From assembly GCA_029891345.1 (NCBI GenBank), contig CM057002.1, forward strand, positions 22,306,795 through 22,370,794: a stretch of 64,000 nt of DNA, written 5' to 3'. This document shows positions 35,842 through 47,752 of the stretch, one piece after another. Positions within the stretch are counted from its first letter, which is position 1, and each line of letters begins with the position of its first letter. Source of the stretch: Dryococelus australis. Taxonomy: Eukaryota > Arthropoda > Insecta > Phasmatodea > Phasmatidae. Under the pieces are notes generated by a model, which ran no database searches, was not told where the DNA came from, and worked only from the letters and a program-made list of their open reading frames with translations. A program made the position numbers and the translations under genes.

Positions 35842-37740
35842 AATAATAAATATTAATTACCTCATATTTCACGTCTATAAAAAATTTACTGAATGCTGTA
35901 AAGAATAAACACAGTGCATCCTTGATTTTACAAAGTGTTCTTAGAGCATTGTCAAACAATCTTGAGGAAAAAAACCTTGGGGGAAAAAAATCACAAGAAC
36001 AATTAGTTAAAAATTAATTTGCTAGCCTACAACAATAAAATATAGGAGTTGTAATCTTTCTGTCATTATTGATACACCGCAACATGTAAAAAATTATGGA
36101 CACTGTATGCTCTACATCACAATGGGATTATTTGTCATCTCCTATGTGTCTGCTCTATACCTCCTTCTATAGTCTTCTTTACAATGCCTACACGCCTATC
36201 ACCATACAGGAGCCAATAAGAGCTATTTACATTACCTGCCTTTCAACCCTAACAGCACTCTTCCTTCACACTATGGCATGCTCGTCATCGTTCCTCTTTG
36301 CTAGTTTGTTTGCAGTGTTTGGCTTTCAGATACATTTTATGATAATGCTGTGTAACTTTAATTTGGCTTTGTTTTTTAGATTTTGAGTTTGGATTGCACT
36401 TGGAACTGACTGTGATGATTGTTGACAGCTAACTTATGCTGTGTTTATTGAATCACGTGAGTAGCCCACTTGTAAGTGTTTACAACTTATGAAACCAAAA
36501 ATACTGTCTAAAGAGCTTGTAATATCCCTTTCCTCCTCATAAGAGCGTTCATATGTACACGTCTTAAATTCGGAGATGTCAAAAGATCAAATTTAAAGCG
36601 CAGATGTCACAGAACACACAGTGAAATTTGCCAGTGTGGTGTAAGTGGTCTGCTGCTAAAAATGTTACGAGTACTGCATTTAAATTTCTTTTTTGGTATC
36701 AACAAGTTGTCACATGTATTTTTATAGGTTATCATTAATAAATTCTAAAGATGTCTGATTGATTGGAAAGGGCTTATTAATGTCCCCCAGTGTTAATATT
36801 AAAGGCTTATCAGGGGATGGCTTAGAAACTAACTTATAAGCTAACAAAGTAACACCCATGCCTTACTGTGCTTACTGTGAAAATTATGCTGTATCCTGCT
36901 TAAACTTAATTTTTGGCTTCAACAAGTGGCTACAATTATTTATTGAACTATCAAAGTGTATCCCCAGTGTGTGGTAAGTCAAGTGTGCCTCAAAGTGTGT
37001 ATGTATGTCAATGTCTTCACACCTGTTTCTCCCACTACTAACATACATGGAAACTCTATTAAGAAGTTCCCACTTACGAAGATTTCCTGCTAAATAAGTT
37101 GAATTATTATGCACCTTGTCTATCTGCACATGTGTAATTTGATCCTTTTAAGAAGTTTTCCTGGTTAATGAGTATTATTTCTTCAGTCCCTTCAGAAACT
37201 TGTTAACAGAGTTTTATTGCAAATAATAAATCCCAAGTTCTCTTCAGTCTGACTATTAAATAAAATAAATACTTAATCTGAAACACTGTATTTTTTCACC
37301 AATATAAGTCAAAATGTAGATTACATCAAAACGAAAAACAATACTTTTATTATAATTTTTGGGTAATAGGGGGTTAAATTCAGTACAACTCAATGTTATG
37401 AAGTCAGCGATTTTACAAAGTCATTCTGAGGAACTGTTGACACTTCATAAAATTGGGACTTTAATGTGTATTAATGAAGTTCTGCAAACACTTGCAGTGT
37501 GTATTTGTAGCATGTCTAGAGTTGTTTTGTGTTAGTCTTTACCTGAATGACTTTCCAGCGAACACTGGAAATAGAAAGTCAGGTCTTATTGGTATTCCTA
37601 AACGTGATCAAATGCCATGTGCCTTGTCTGTACATATGTACAAACTGTGTCACATGTAAAATAAAACATCTGTTTCCATTCCTATTAGACAGAACCAATT
37701 CACATAGAAAATCATGGTGAATTGCGCTAATAAAATATAT
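35842..37740. other. AT-rich stretch, nothing recognised
   Basis: A hydrophobic 96-codon frame at 36096-36386 has no motif, no near relative that I can name and no supporting splice or promoter signals. Otherwise no repeats seen. Confidence 0.3.
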
Positions 37741-38346
37741 ACATTATCTAACATACGGGTCATTCCGTGACATTTTGACTGCTGATTCACTTGCAAAAGA
37801 CATTGTAGAATAAGTGGTGTAAGAGATAATATTTTAATTGTCATATATTACATTAACCTACAATATTAGGTAAATCTGTCGTACACTTTTGTGTTGGTAA
37901 TTAAGAATTTGCTTAACAAAATTAAAATGTCAATCTTTGTCGCATGTGTGACAAACTGATACACCTTCCCAAGCAAATTAAGTTTTTTTATTAAAATCCT
38001 GTTCTCAAGGATGGTGAATTTCACCGAAACTCCTTGATGATATAAACAAAATACCCACTTTTTAAATGACATAATTAAAGTTGCTCAAAAACACTAACAT
38101 CACATATAAACGTCAATTTGAAAATGTTGTGTGTGTGACCGTTGCATGTCTGACATGTGGAGACATTTTAAGATTATGCATATATATCAGCTGCAATGTG
38201 GGATAGATATTTTTTGTTAATAAAGAAACAAAAAAAGACCGCTGATACTATAATTAATTCTAAAAACCAACAGTTTTTGTAAACATTCACAGTAATACAA
38301 ACTCTGGCACAAGAGTAGTCACATAAAGGTAAATTGACCCCTGTTA

Positions 38347-40265
38347 TTAAAGAAAATAAGAGGTTATACTTTCCTCAGGATTACTGACATGTCTTCCCAA
38401 AGAACTGTCCTCATTTGCTGGCCAACCACAACACTCCCCACTGAGGTGCATATACTTAAGCAACACTTGATTAGTTTCTTCCTCATACGCCATCACAACA
38501 GCGAGTAAGTCTTGTTTCCTGATAGACTTTTCTGTTGCAGTTAAAGATACAAGTACAAAGTCCCCTGGTTCAATTTTAGTATTGTCCTTGTTGCTGCACG
38601 AAATTTTGGACTTCACTTCATTAACATCACCACCGTCATCTTCACTTCCAAATTCTTCAACTTAACTACCATCTTCATTATAAACATCATCACTACCTCA
38701 TTTTCTTCTGCTTCAAGATGACGTATGTAGTAGAACTGTTGTTAAATCTTCTTGTTCAGAGGTTACAGATATGCAGTACACCTTCCTTAATGGGAGAGAC
38801 AAAGTGAACTATAATAGGTGTACAATTGGCTGTACATTTTGTCAACGATTATCCAGGAACGATGACGATACATTCACTTCTGCAGATGTTAAGAGCACTG
38901 TTATAACTTTTACATTCTGTTTGGCACATTCACGAAATTCATAAGGTGAGTTTAATATTCTCTTGCAATGAATTCACCATTCACCAAACAGTTTTTTTCA
39001 AAGTTCCCCCAATGCCATCAATTGCCCCTTTCCCATGGGAGATGGCAAAGAAATTCAAATCAGCAGAAATATTTAAGTAAAAAAGAAAACGTGTGAGGTT
39101 TAATATAGTAAAGCGGTTCTTGAACTGTGCAGCACAGCCATTGGCGAATATCTTCACATGAAGAATATTCTGAACTTCTTTTATCTTCCAATCCTGGAGA
39201 AAAGTTTTAATGAATGCCAAAACAGAAATATTTGCTGTGACAAGTGTTCATTTATAATGGCATAATTGTAGACCTTTCCACACTTTAACCAAACAACAGC
39301 AGTAAAAATTGTGGTTTGTTGCGGACTCTAGTAAGGTTTTTGTATTTCATCTTGACTCACAGTGGTGTAGTTTACTGGAAAATCAATCTGTATAACTGAT
39401 ACATGATACAAAAATTTTTTCTTTACATCTTCAAAGTGTTTGGACTTTTCACATAACCCCGAGGCTTGAATGCTGTCAATTGCATCTGAATTTTTCACAA
39501 TCATATTCAGTTCCAGTTTCCATAACAGTTTGGGGATGTCTTTCTTTGTCTTTCCATCATGGCCATTTAATTTCATTACTTAAAGTTTCTATATCATAAC
39601 TTTAAAGATTTTGAATAGCGTTGCAGGCCGAGGTACATTTCTCACATGTACTAGACATGCATTCAAAGCATTCAATATCACATACAAACATGGCTAAAAT
39701 ATTATGTGTAGTTTCTTTACAGTCTCTTTTGTGCCAGTTTGAACTTTCTTAAAGAGGACTATCTTTTTTACCTGGCTTTGTCCTGCTTACATCATCACAG
39801 AAATAAAACTGCACCACATTATCTTCGGTTTCTTCATTCAGTCTTTTACCATGTTCTTTATTCTTCAGTTTATCTGGAAGGTTCAATTTTTTCCCAACTT
39901 CTGGTAATTCATCAACAAACAATTTTGCAAGTATTGCTTTACGTTTCCCTTGGCTGTTTTGTAAACATTGCTTTAATTTAGAGACAACTTTCCCTAGTGA
40001 ACTGGTACTCCTATATGAACCCTTTGTTGGAGAAGCATTACTTGTCTCATGTAGTGATTTTAGTTTTTCTCTATGTTGCCTCTGTCTCATTTTATCTTAC
40101 TGTCACTTAAGCTGAACTTTACTTTATCAGTTTGAAGTGCCGATTTTTGTTTGGCCTATCGTAATTTAAACCTTTCTCAATCTTTGCTTAGGTAGGCTTC
40201 ATATTTCACTGGATCCTGTTTAAGCATTTCTCTAAATGCCAGTGATCTCTCAGTAGATGATATTA
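38347..40265 (-). pseudogene. Decayed DDE-like transposase of an unnamed animal family
   Basis: On -, fragments line up into one protein. A basic N-terminus (REMLKQDPVKYEAYLSKD, about 40180-40240) comes first. Next is MRQRQHREKLKSLHE to FCDDVSRTKPGKKDS (40090-39755). Then HVSVIQIDFPVNYTTVSQDE near 39350-39420, followed by ANGCAAQFKNRFTILNL and FFAISHGKGAIDGIGG with LKKTVW (39160-38981). A C-terminal piece, EPGDFVLVSLTATEKS, ends it (38570-38520). I remember proteins with DVSR..PGKKD, DYSENY, DG...QFKN and SHGKG..DG.GG motifs as transposon-like predictions common in aphids and cnidarians. The spaced acidic motifs suggest a DDE/RNase H fold, which is inference. Stops and frame changes between segments make it a relic. 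A possible terminus with gggtcattccgtgacatttt lies at 37757. Confidence 0.5.
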
Positions 40266-40983
40266 TTCATATGCCATGTCAATTATTAGTACATTTACCT
40301 AAAATAAATAAATAGATACATAAATACTTAACTTGTAAAGGTTGTAACAGTCACAGAAATATTTTTGTGTAAACAAAATAATCTCACACATACACATAAG
40401 TATGTCTATAAAAGACTTGTACTACAAAAATTTGTTATAATAAAATTCAGCCCAAGTGGATAATTATAGTATCATAAAATCTCACAATTAATTTAATTTG
40501 ATGAAACACAAATTAAAATGTTTTATGTTGTGGGTGTGACATTCAATGCAAGTTACTAGCCTGTCATACACGCAACACACATTTGAGTGCAAAATATTCA
40601 TGCTTCCAAAAAAAGTTATGGCAGTAAAATATACTACATGGATCACCTCCCTTCCAGCAGGAAGTTCCACATTTATAAGTAAATGACTATCCTATGAAAA
40701 CAAATAAAAGCATGCTTTGTGTAGCATGTGTGACAATGATCATAAAATATGATCATTTAGTGCTGTATATGGAATATTCACCCAATTTGCTCCAAAATGT
40801 CACAGTAGATTCTGGGATATCTGTAAAGCAAGTCTAACACAAAACAAATGAGTTAAGACAAGCAATAGATGATCAGGGTAGGCAAAAACTGAGGTGTATT
40901 TTCCCATTTTGTCAACATTACTATTAATGCTTTTGTCAAACATCTTTTTCATTTATTTAAAAAAAAGTTATTCTTTTTAGGAG

Positions 40984-40984
40984 A

Positions 40985-41015
<31 letters not shown>

Positions 41016-41022
41016 CATACAC
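40984..41022. repeat. (CATA)n microsatellite at the 3' end of LINE copy A
   Basis: About nine tandem acat units immediately follow, on -, the LINE 3' end (GAGTGTGTATG). CR1/L2-like LINEs end in short tandem repeats instead of poly(A). The same repeat type adjoins LINE copy C. Confidence 0.85.
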
Positions 41023-41069
41023 ACTCGCAATTACGCTACCGCTCAGTGGCGAACTCTCTCACCTCACCT

Positions 41070-43860
41070 TTACCTAACCAACTTCTTTTCCACTCCCTTC
41101 CTGAACTTACCAACCCCTCTAACCGATACCAATTCCCCCCTCAACACATTCCACACCCTTACAGACCTCACAAGCATGGATTGCCTACCCCACTCCGTTT
41201 TCCTCCACACCCTCTGAAGCTTCTCACTGTTGTTTCCTCTTCCTCTAAACATCCCCTTACTGAGCTTGCTATGTAGCCCTCCCCATCCTCCCTCTTCATT
41301 TACCATCCTGTACATCCTGACTAGCTGTTCAACTTTCCTACTTTCCTTCAATGAGCTCCACCCCATTTCTTTCATCACTGATGGCCTATATTTCCATTCT
41401 TCCTCATCATCTTGCCTCTGCCTTCTCAGCCTACCCTTCACCCATCTTGCTGCCCTTCTCTGCACCTTTTCCAGTACTCGTACCTCCACCTCCACATACG
41501 GGTCCCATACTGCTGCAGCATATTCTAACATTGGCCGTACCATTGTGCCATACGCCTTCTCCTCACAGCTGATTCCATTCAGCACCCTTCCCAACATACC
41601 CACAGCCCTTCTTCCCTTTGCAACCACCCTATCTACCTGATTTTTCCAACTGAGGTCTCCCTGCAGTACAATCCCTAGATACTCATATTCTGCTGCTTCT
41701 TTTATCTCTTGTCCCTCCCATCTGTACATGTCACTGCTTATCATCTTCTTTCTTGTGAACTTTACTACCTTAATATTTCTTACATTTATCTTCATTTTAT
41801 TTTTCCTGGTCCACAACCATATCTTGTCAATGTCCGCCTGCAAATTCCTCCCCCCTTCACACTGTAGTATACACAACACAATTGTTTGCAAACAATCTTA
41901 TTTTTCCCTTAATCCCCAAACCCATGTAATTTACCATTAAGGTAAATAACAAAGGACCCATCACGCTTCCCTGTGGCACCCCTGACGTAACCTCCTCTTC
42001 CTCCGATATTGCCTCCACCACTTTCACCCTCTGCCTTCGCCCCCTGAGGAAGTTTCCTATCCATTCCACTACTACCCTCCTGTCCGGTATCAGCGCTTCC
42101 ACTTTCTTCATCAATGTCCCATGGGGCACCTTATCAAATGCCTTCTCGAAATCTGTGAAGCAAGCATCCACCTGCTTCCCCTCATCAACTACCTGCAACA
42201 GATCCTCTAATAACCCAGCCAGGTGAGTCTCACATGAGTATCCCCTCCTGAAACCATGCTGGGACTCCTCCAACCAATTCCTATTGTTCATAACCCTAAC
42301 CACAAACTGCACCGCCAGCCTTTCCATTACTTTTCCCGTACTTGATGTGAGACTCACTGGTCTGTAGCTGCCAGGCATCCCCCTATCCTCTCCCTGCTTG
42401 TATATAGGTACCATCTTCCAATCTTGTGGTAACTTACCCTCTCCTAAGGACTTTTTAAACAGCACCTCTAAATATTTCACCAACTCCCTGCCACCAAACT
42501 TTAGTGCTGCGTTTCCTATCCCATCTGGACCCCCTGCCTTATTGATCTTCAAACCCCTACTCCCCTCATCTTAAACTTACTAAACGCCCGAATTATTCCA
42601 ATCCTCCTTTGCCTCAAACACTGACAAGTACTGTACTTGCAGCATCTCCGATTTTCTTGGTCATTTGTCGCATGCCTACCATCCCTTCCTCTCCTCCACT
42701 TAACCTTCTAACATACCTAAACAATTTCCCCCATTCCTTGCCTTTTCCTTCTTCCACCATGTTCCCCAGAAATACATTCTTTGCCTGTTTGATATTACTT
42801 TCAAGCTCCCTACCCATTTGTTTTATCATTTCCTTAGATCTTATCATCCCTTCATTTCTCCACTTGGCATGTAATTTTCTGCACTTCCTCTTCATTTTCA
42901 AAATCTCCTGTCCATAATATGGCGGATCTCCCTCAGTCCGTAACCTTTTCATTGGCACAAATTTCTCCAACATAACCTCCATTAATCCTCTAAACTCCCT
43001 CCACAACCCCTCTACACGACCTCCATACACCATTTTTTAAACCTGTCTCTCAGGAAGATTTCTGCCCCCTTCTTGTCTCCCCTCTCATACTTCCACCCCA
43101 ACCTTTCTGCAGTTTGCTCTTCCCTCATCCTACCAATCCCAATTTCCACAACCGGGATATGATGGTTGCTTATACCATCCAATACTATTGCACCAATTGC
43201 AGCATTCCCAATGCTGACCAACACTACATCCAGCACTGACCCAACACCCTCCCCATTCCATCTCGTTGGTGTTTCTATTACCTGGACTAATCCTCTGTTC
43301 ACTAACTGTGCTGCCATTCTCTGCATCATGCTACCCATTCCTTCTGCACCCTCTATCCATTCCACACCTGGCATATTCAAAACCCCTGCTACAACAACCC
43401 ACTGCCTATCCTTTAGTCTATCGACCCTCTCCTTGATCATCTCAATTGCCTGCCATCCCTGACCTGCCAGCAAAATAATTCTCCTATTACTACCACCACT
43501 CAATTTAATTTCTATTACCTCGACATCCTCACTAACCCATTCTACCGCCTCTTTTAGCCCTTTCCTTACACACACCATTATTCCCCCTCATCTCCCATCC
43601 CTGTCACTTCTGAAGATGAACTTATCCTGCCTACATTCAATGTCTAGCACTTCCTCAGTCAGCCAAGTCCCCACAGCTACCACTATATAAACCCCATATC
43701 CTTCAACCTTACCCCAGAAGCCCTCCAGCTTGTTGTACACACTCCCACAGTTCACCACCATTATCTTTATACTAGTACTCTGCTTTACCATCCTACTTTG
43801 CTTACCCCCTATCTCCACCCCTGCAGCTTCTTTAATGCTATCCTCTCCAGTTCTCTCCAC
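41070..43860 (-). pseudogene. LINE ORF2 relic: endonuclease and reverse transcriptase
   Basis: The endonuclease part (43860-43012) reads KIMVVNCGSVYNKLEGF, AVGTWLTEEV, VVVAGVLNMPGVEW, SVLDVVLVS and GISNHHIPVVEI. RT (42552-41857) reads NKAGGPDGIGNAALKF, SYRPVSLTSSTGKVMERL, SQHGFRRGYSC, FEKAFDKVPHG, SGVPQGSVMGPLLF and LFANNCVVY. A C-terminal domain to 41070 has AVWDPYVEVEVR and VRVWNVLRGELV. Catalytic positions are altered: GDFN reads GVLN, SDH reads SNH and FADD reads FANN. Stops near 43010 and 42560 and a frameshift near 41870 also break it. These enzymes would nick the target and copy LINE RNA in the nucleus. Confidence 0.93.
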
Positions 43861-43944
43861 TTCTGTTTCCTTGCTTCTAACTGACTGCTATTTCAACAAC
43901 TGCTGCTCTGCCCTGACCTTCTCCATGCAACAAGCAACTTCTCT

Positions 43945-45492
43945 TCACAGCAGCTCACCTAGAATCCTCTTTCTGTGTTCTGTCAGGTGAACCTGGTCCC
44001 TCCCTACACTTTCCCAGCCTACCCATTTCCTACTATCTATAAATGTAGCCCCCAAATCCCTACACATTCTCTCATATACCTCACTCGCAGCCACTGTCTT
44101 ACTATAGGATACTCCTTTCCCAACCAGCATGCCACTGACTACTGCCCTAGCTCCAGGGAACGTCTCCCGCACTTTCCTCAGCAATCCCCTGAGGTCCTGC
44201 TCTATCGCCTGCCTCACCTCCCTACAATCCAGGTCATTTCCCCCTACATGAATTAGAACAACCTTTGCCACCCTACTACCTCTCATACCACTAACCCTTT
44301 CCTCCAAATACCTGGTATTTGCCCCCCCCCCCCCCACTCTGCTTTATATGTAATTTACTTCCTGATATTCCCCAGCTCCACCCCCTTTACAATAGAGCTG
44401 CCTAGAAAAACTACCTCTGACTCCCTTCCTACAACCTGTTCCTGCTTTGTGGCTCTTCCAACCACCTGCCTACCCTTGTCTCCGGCCTCCTGCAGCACCC
44501 TTGTTTCCCTCCCTTTGGCCAGCCCTCCTCTCCACCCTCTGGCCCTGAACTGTCCACTTTCTCCTGCTTGCTGGTCTTTGCTAATCGCACACTTGCAAGT
44601 CTCAGCATACTGCTTCCTACCTTCTACCACTGCCTGTTACCTGCTTTCTGTTTCCCGTTCCTCTATTCCTGATTGATTCCTGCCTACTACTATCACCTTA
44701 TCCCTTGCTACTATTTCTTGCTCCTCTAGCCTTATTTGCTGTCTTATGTGTCCTACTGCCTCCAACTACTCTATCCTCCTCCTTAATCTTACCACCTCTA
44801 TCTCTGCCTCCCTGCTCCTCTGCCTTTCCTCCTGCAGCCCTACTTGCATTCTGCCTTACTCTTCCGCTCTACTCAGCTTTTCCTCCTATGGACTAGCTTG
44901 CATTTTCCTTAGCACCCCCTTTACATCTTCCAACTCTTCCTCTAACTTATCCACCCTCATTTCTACTCTACTCTTACCCATCTCATTCCTGACCTTTTCC
45001 TCCATCTTCTCAATCCGATGTATCATTTCCCTCTATTTCCTTCTCATCAAATCTACCATCTCCCCTTTCCACCTCTCCATCTTAGCCACTTCCATCCTTG
45101 TCACTGGCACACCCTCTACAAAGCTTCCCCTCAGCATATCCCAAATCCAGTTTCCACCTTCTCCATTTATTTGCATTTCCTTCTCTACCGTTAATTTTTT
45201 TCCCTACCACTGCCACTAAACCCTTTCCCTCAGCACATTCCTCACACTTCCACTCATGTTCCTGTAGTGATTCCAGTTCCTCCTCCCTGATCCCTACACA
45301 GCCAACATGGTACCAGCCGCCACACTGGCCGCACTGCACACCACTATCCAACCTTCTCCACACCTTTCCACAGCCCCTACACTTACACCTCCATACCATT
45401 TTTTTACCCTCTCTTTTTAAAGATAATTTAACTAACTTAAAACTAAAACTACACTCCCTTATAAAATACACCAAGTACCTACGTATACACAC
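43945..45492 (-). pseudogene. LINE ORF1 relic: PHD finger plus SGNH esterase
   Basis: The N-terminal part (45492-45082) holds a PHD-type Cys/His cluster: CKCRGCGKVWRR, CGQCGGWYHVGC and WKCEECAEG. After a broken central region with low-complexity charge comes an SGNH/GDSL hydrolase: block I SEVVFLGSSIVKGVEL (about 44415-44370), then VLIHVGGNDLDCREV with the GND block (about 44260-44220), and the His block DQVHLTEHRKRILGELL at the end. This ORF1 architecture is known for CR1-like LINEs, where it is thought to act in RNP assembly or membrane/lipid interaction. A run of about 13 C at 44323-44336 and stops break the frame between blocks I and III. Confidence 0.85.
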
Positions 45493-45760
45493 ACTTTCTT
45501 AACTAGCCTAACTTACACCACACACCCTTTACCCTTGTACAATAACAAAGGCCTTGGCCCAGTGCACACAATCAGACATTACTCCCTCCTTATAACTAAT
45601 TACCACATAAAACACTAATCTTAACTCTAATTATACCTCAAACTACTACTCCACCTATATTTAAACCTATTGCTAGAACTAATTACAAGCCAAAACAACC
45701 TTAAATACGGAACAACACAACCTGTTGTCCGTCTGTTGTGGCCATCTTGTAATAACAACT

Positions 45761-47412
45761 GTTTATAAGGTATAGGCGTTCTTCTGCTTTACAAATAGGC
45801 CTATGCATATTACAACTAATTTGAAATATTACATTTTTTTTGTCGTAAGGGTTCTTTGACATGTACACCAGACATCTCAGAATATACAAATCCATGTATC
45901 CTACCCTACATTTTCCTTCTCGTCACATAAAAACAAAAAAAGCACACAAAAACCCCCTTTCAAGTAACACTCACGGAAAGTATGAATGTGGTCTAGACAA
46001 ATAATATAGGTAACTTTTACAGTAACTAATTTACATATTGACTGTTTCCAAGGGAAACAAATACACAGGTGAGATAAACTCATTCCGTGTGTTACTAGCC
46101 CACTTAGTAGGCACATATTTAAAGTATTTTATTTTTACAGCCAGCTTCACATTTTCAATGACTGTGTCAGCAGTTCTCAATAAACTTGATCTGGTTTGGT
46201 AAACAAGAAGTTTAAGGTTCTCCAAGGAAACTGTAACATGCAAATAATAAGAATTAAAAATAATATTAAAAAAGAATTTCATACAGGGTGGCTACACAGT
46301 ACATAAAATGAAATTCCCTGCCTTTTCCAAGTTTTCCTTGTCTGCATCATATTTTATCCCCATGGCCTATACCAATGCAATACATAGACATTTTATTCAG
46401 TCGAAGCTTTGTACGAACATAAAAAAAAAAAAAAAAAAAAAGAAATTAATATGGGATTATAACTCCGTACTTAAAACATGTTTAACACAGTCAAGGAATA
46501 TAATTTTAAAACTTGCAAAATTTTGCAACAAAATAATTTTTTATTTTAGTGATTTCACTATCAATACGTATGTTGCAACTACTGATATAAAATAAATTTT
46601 CTTGTTTGAAAATTTTGTACAAAATTCTAGTTAACATACGGCTGAAATATTTTGGAAATAATACATACTACATAAGTAATATAGTCTACAAAAATTTCCA
46701 CGTCTTGTAAATTTCCATTGTCATGGTACCTCACAAGAAGCCTATGAAAAACTGAAATGCCACGAATGCCCACACTCGCAACTCACCAGCCAACGTTCAA
46801 GATTAGTATTCACAACAAAAAAAAAATCCCACATTTTATATTTTGCACATTCTCACGCCAAACTTCATTGGAATCTCAGACATAATTACAGAATGTGAAA
46901 CCATAGCTACAAAATGAAAGAATTACGATAACGACAGCCCATAAACAAGAAGACAACACCGCCAATTAATTAGCTGCATTTTTTAATGCTGCTGCGAATA
47001 TTGTAAACAACTGACATTCCTACATCATTTGCAAGGAATTGCACGGGAACCAAGAACATCAAAACATTTCTGAATATGAGAATTATAGTTATTGAAAACA
47101 TTTAAACAAGTATGGCAATTCTCTGACCACCCAGAATACCCCCTGAATTTTCCCCGTTTCCCAGGTTTTCCCTGCCTGAAGTAAGGATGGCAGTTTCCTT
47201 CATAAGTTCAAACTTTTAACACACGCACAGGCCCTACATATATTCACGCTGGCTTGGCAGCAGTTGTGAACGTGTATAGCTTTCACCATTCAGGGTGTTT
47301 GAAAATTGGAAAAACTACGATCACGTGGTTTGTGTCAGTGATTTTCATCAAGCTATTGAATGATTTTAGTGTTGTTATGACATTTAAGTACAGAATTTAA
47401 TAATACACGTAC
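45761..47412. other. Probable intron of the BED-finger gene, AT-rich
   Basis: Contains an A run of about 22 at 46420-46441. A segment (46283-46340) shares the ccctgc.ttttccaagtttt style with one at 47140-47180, suggesting a decayed MITE. A possible coding segment at 46031-46230 is listed among the rejected items. Nothing else recognised. Confidence 0.35.
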
Positions 47413-47499
47413 CTGATCAGTATCCGTACCGTTTTTCAGGTCACCGTCATCTACAAGATGTTCATCCTCAACGTCTTCATTTTCACCAGAGCTTAATAT
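47413..47499 (-). CDS. BED zinc-finger gene, second coding exon (acidic linker)
   Basis: On -, an acceptor (cttcatgattgcag) precedes 87 bases, exactly 29 codons in phase 0, reading ILSSGENEDVEDEHLVDD and GDLKNGTDTDQ. A strong donor follows (GATCAG|GTACGT). The frame continues that of the BED exon at 49303-49500, and both junctions are phase 0. The peptide is acidic and low in structure, as is usual between the BED finger and the rest of such proteins. Later exons lie at lower coordinates and were not found with confidence; they could lie beyond LINE copy A. Confidence 0.65.
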
Positions 47500-47752
47500 C
47501 TGCAATCATGAAGAAACATATCGTCAAATGGTGGTAGTTCTCGAAAATATCAGAACATTTTCTACGGAGACCATTAATTTATAAGAGCCCCACTTACTCT
47601 CTAACCAATTAAAGAAACTAACTGTTTCATCATTCATGTGTTGAAAAATACCTCATTAACACATCTGTGCCAGAGGACTCTCCTATGAAAATTATATATG
47701 TGTAATTATTAAGAATAGGGGCGCTTTTGAAAAGAAAAAAAAAATTCTCAGA

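Larger units (their letters stand above)
41023..45760 (-). mobile_element. CR1/L2-like LINE, copy A, nearly full length
   Basis: From 5' to 3' on -: a candidate 5' UTR (45760-45500); an ORF1 relic with PHD finger and SGNH esterase; an ORF2 relic with apurinic-type endonuclease and reverse transcriptase; a short 3' UTR around ctcgccactgagcggtagc; and a (TGTA)n tail. This order is that of CR1-clade elements. It lies on the same strand as, and 1.7 kb beyond, the second exon of the BED gene, so it may sit within that gene's intron. Its + strand is strikingly pyrimidine-rich because the LINE sense strand is purine-rich. Confidence 0.92.

Noticed and set aside
36096-36386. Hydrophobic 96-codon frame on +, possible membrane protein
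   Set aside because: No start context, splice signals or recognisable family, and composition fits random AT-rich DNA.
40984-41022. Tandem repeats considered as part of a CRISPR-like or satellite array
   Set aside because: The unit is a simple 4-bp microsatellite without spacers, directly attached to a LINE 3' end.
41230-45502. Several Ser/Pro-rich frames of 90-157 codons on +
   Set aside because: They are antisense shadows of the purine-rich LINE copy A on -.
46031-46230. Candidate terminal exon of the BED gene on -, after an acceptor gcatgttacag, reading SLENLKLLVYQTRSSLL to a TAA stop
   Set aside because: Its phase does not fit directly after the exon at 47413-47499, and the peptide has no recognised domain; an intermediate exon would be needed and none was found.
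46283-47195. Possible MITE bounded by cagggtggctacacag and a ccctgc/ttttccc-rich right end
   Set aside because: The right-end motif is not a proper inversion of the left end, so borders cannot be supported.
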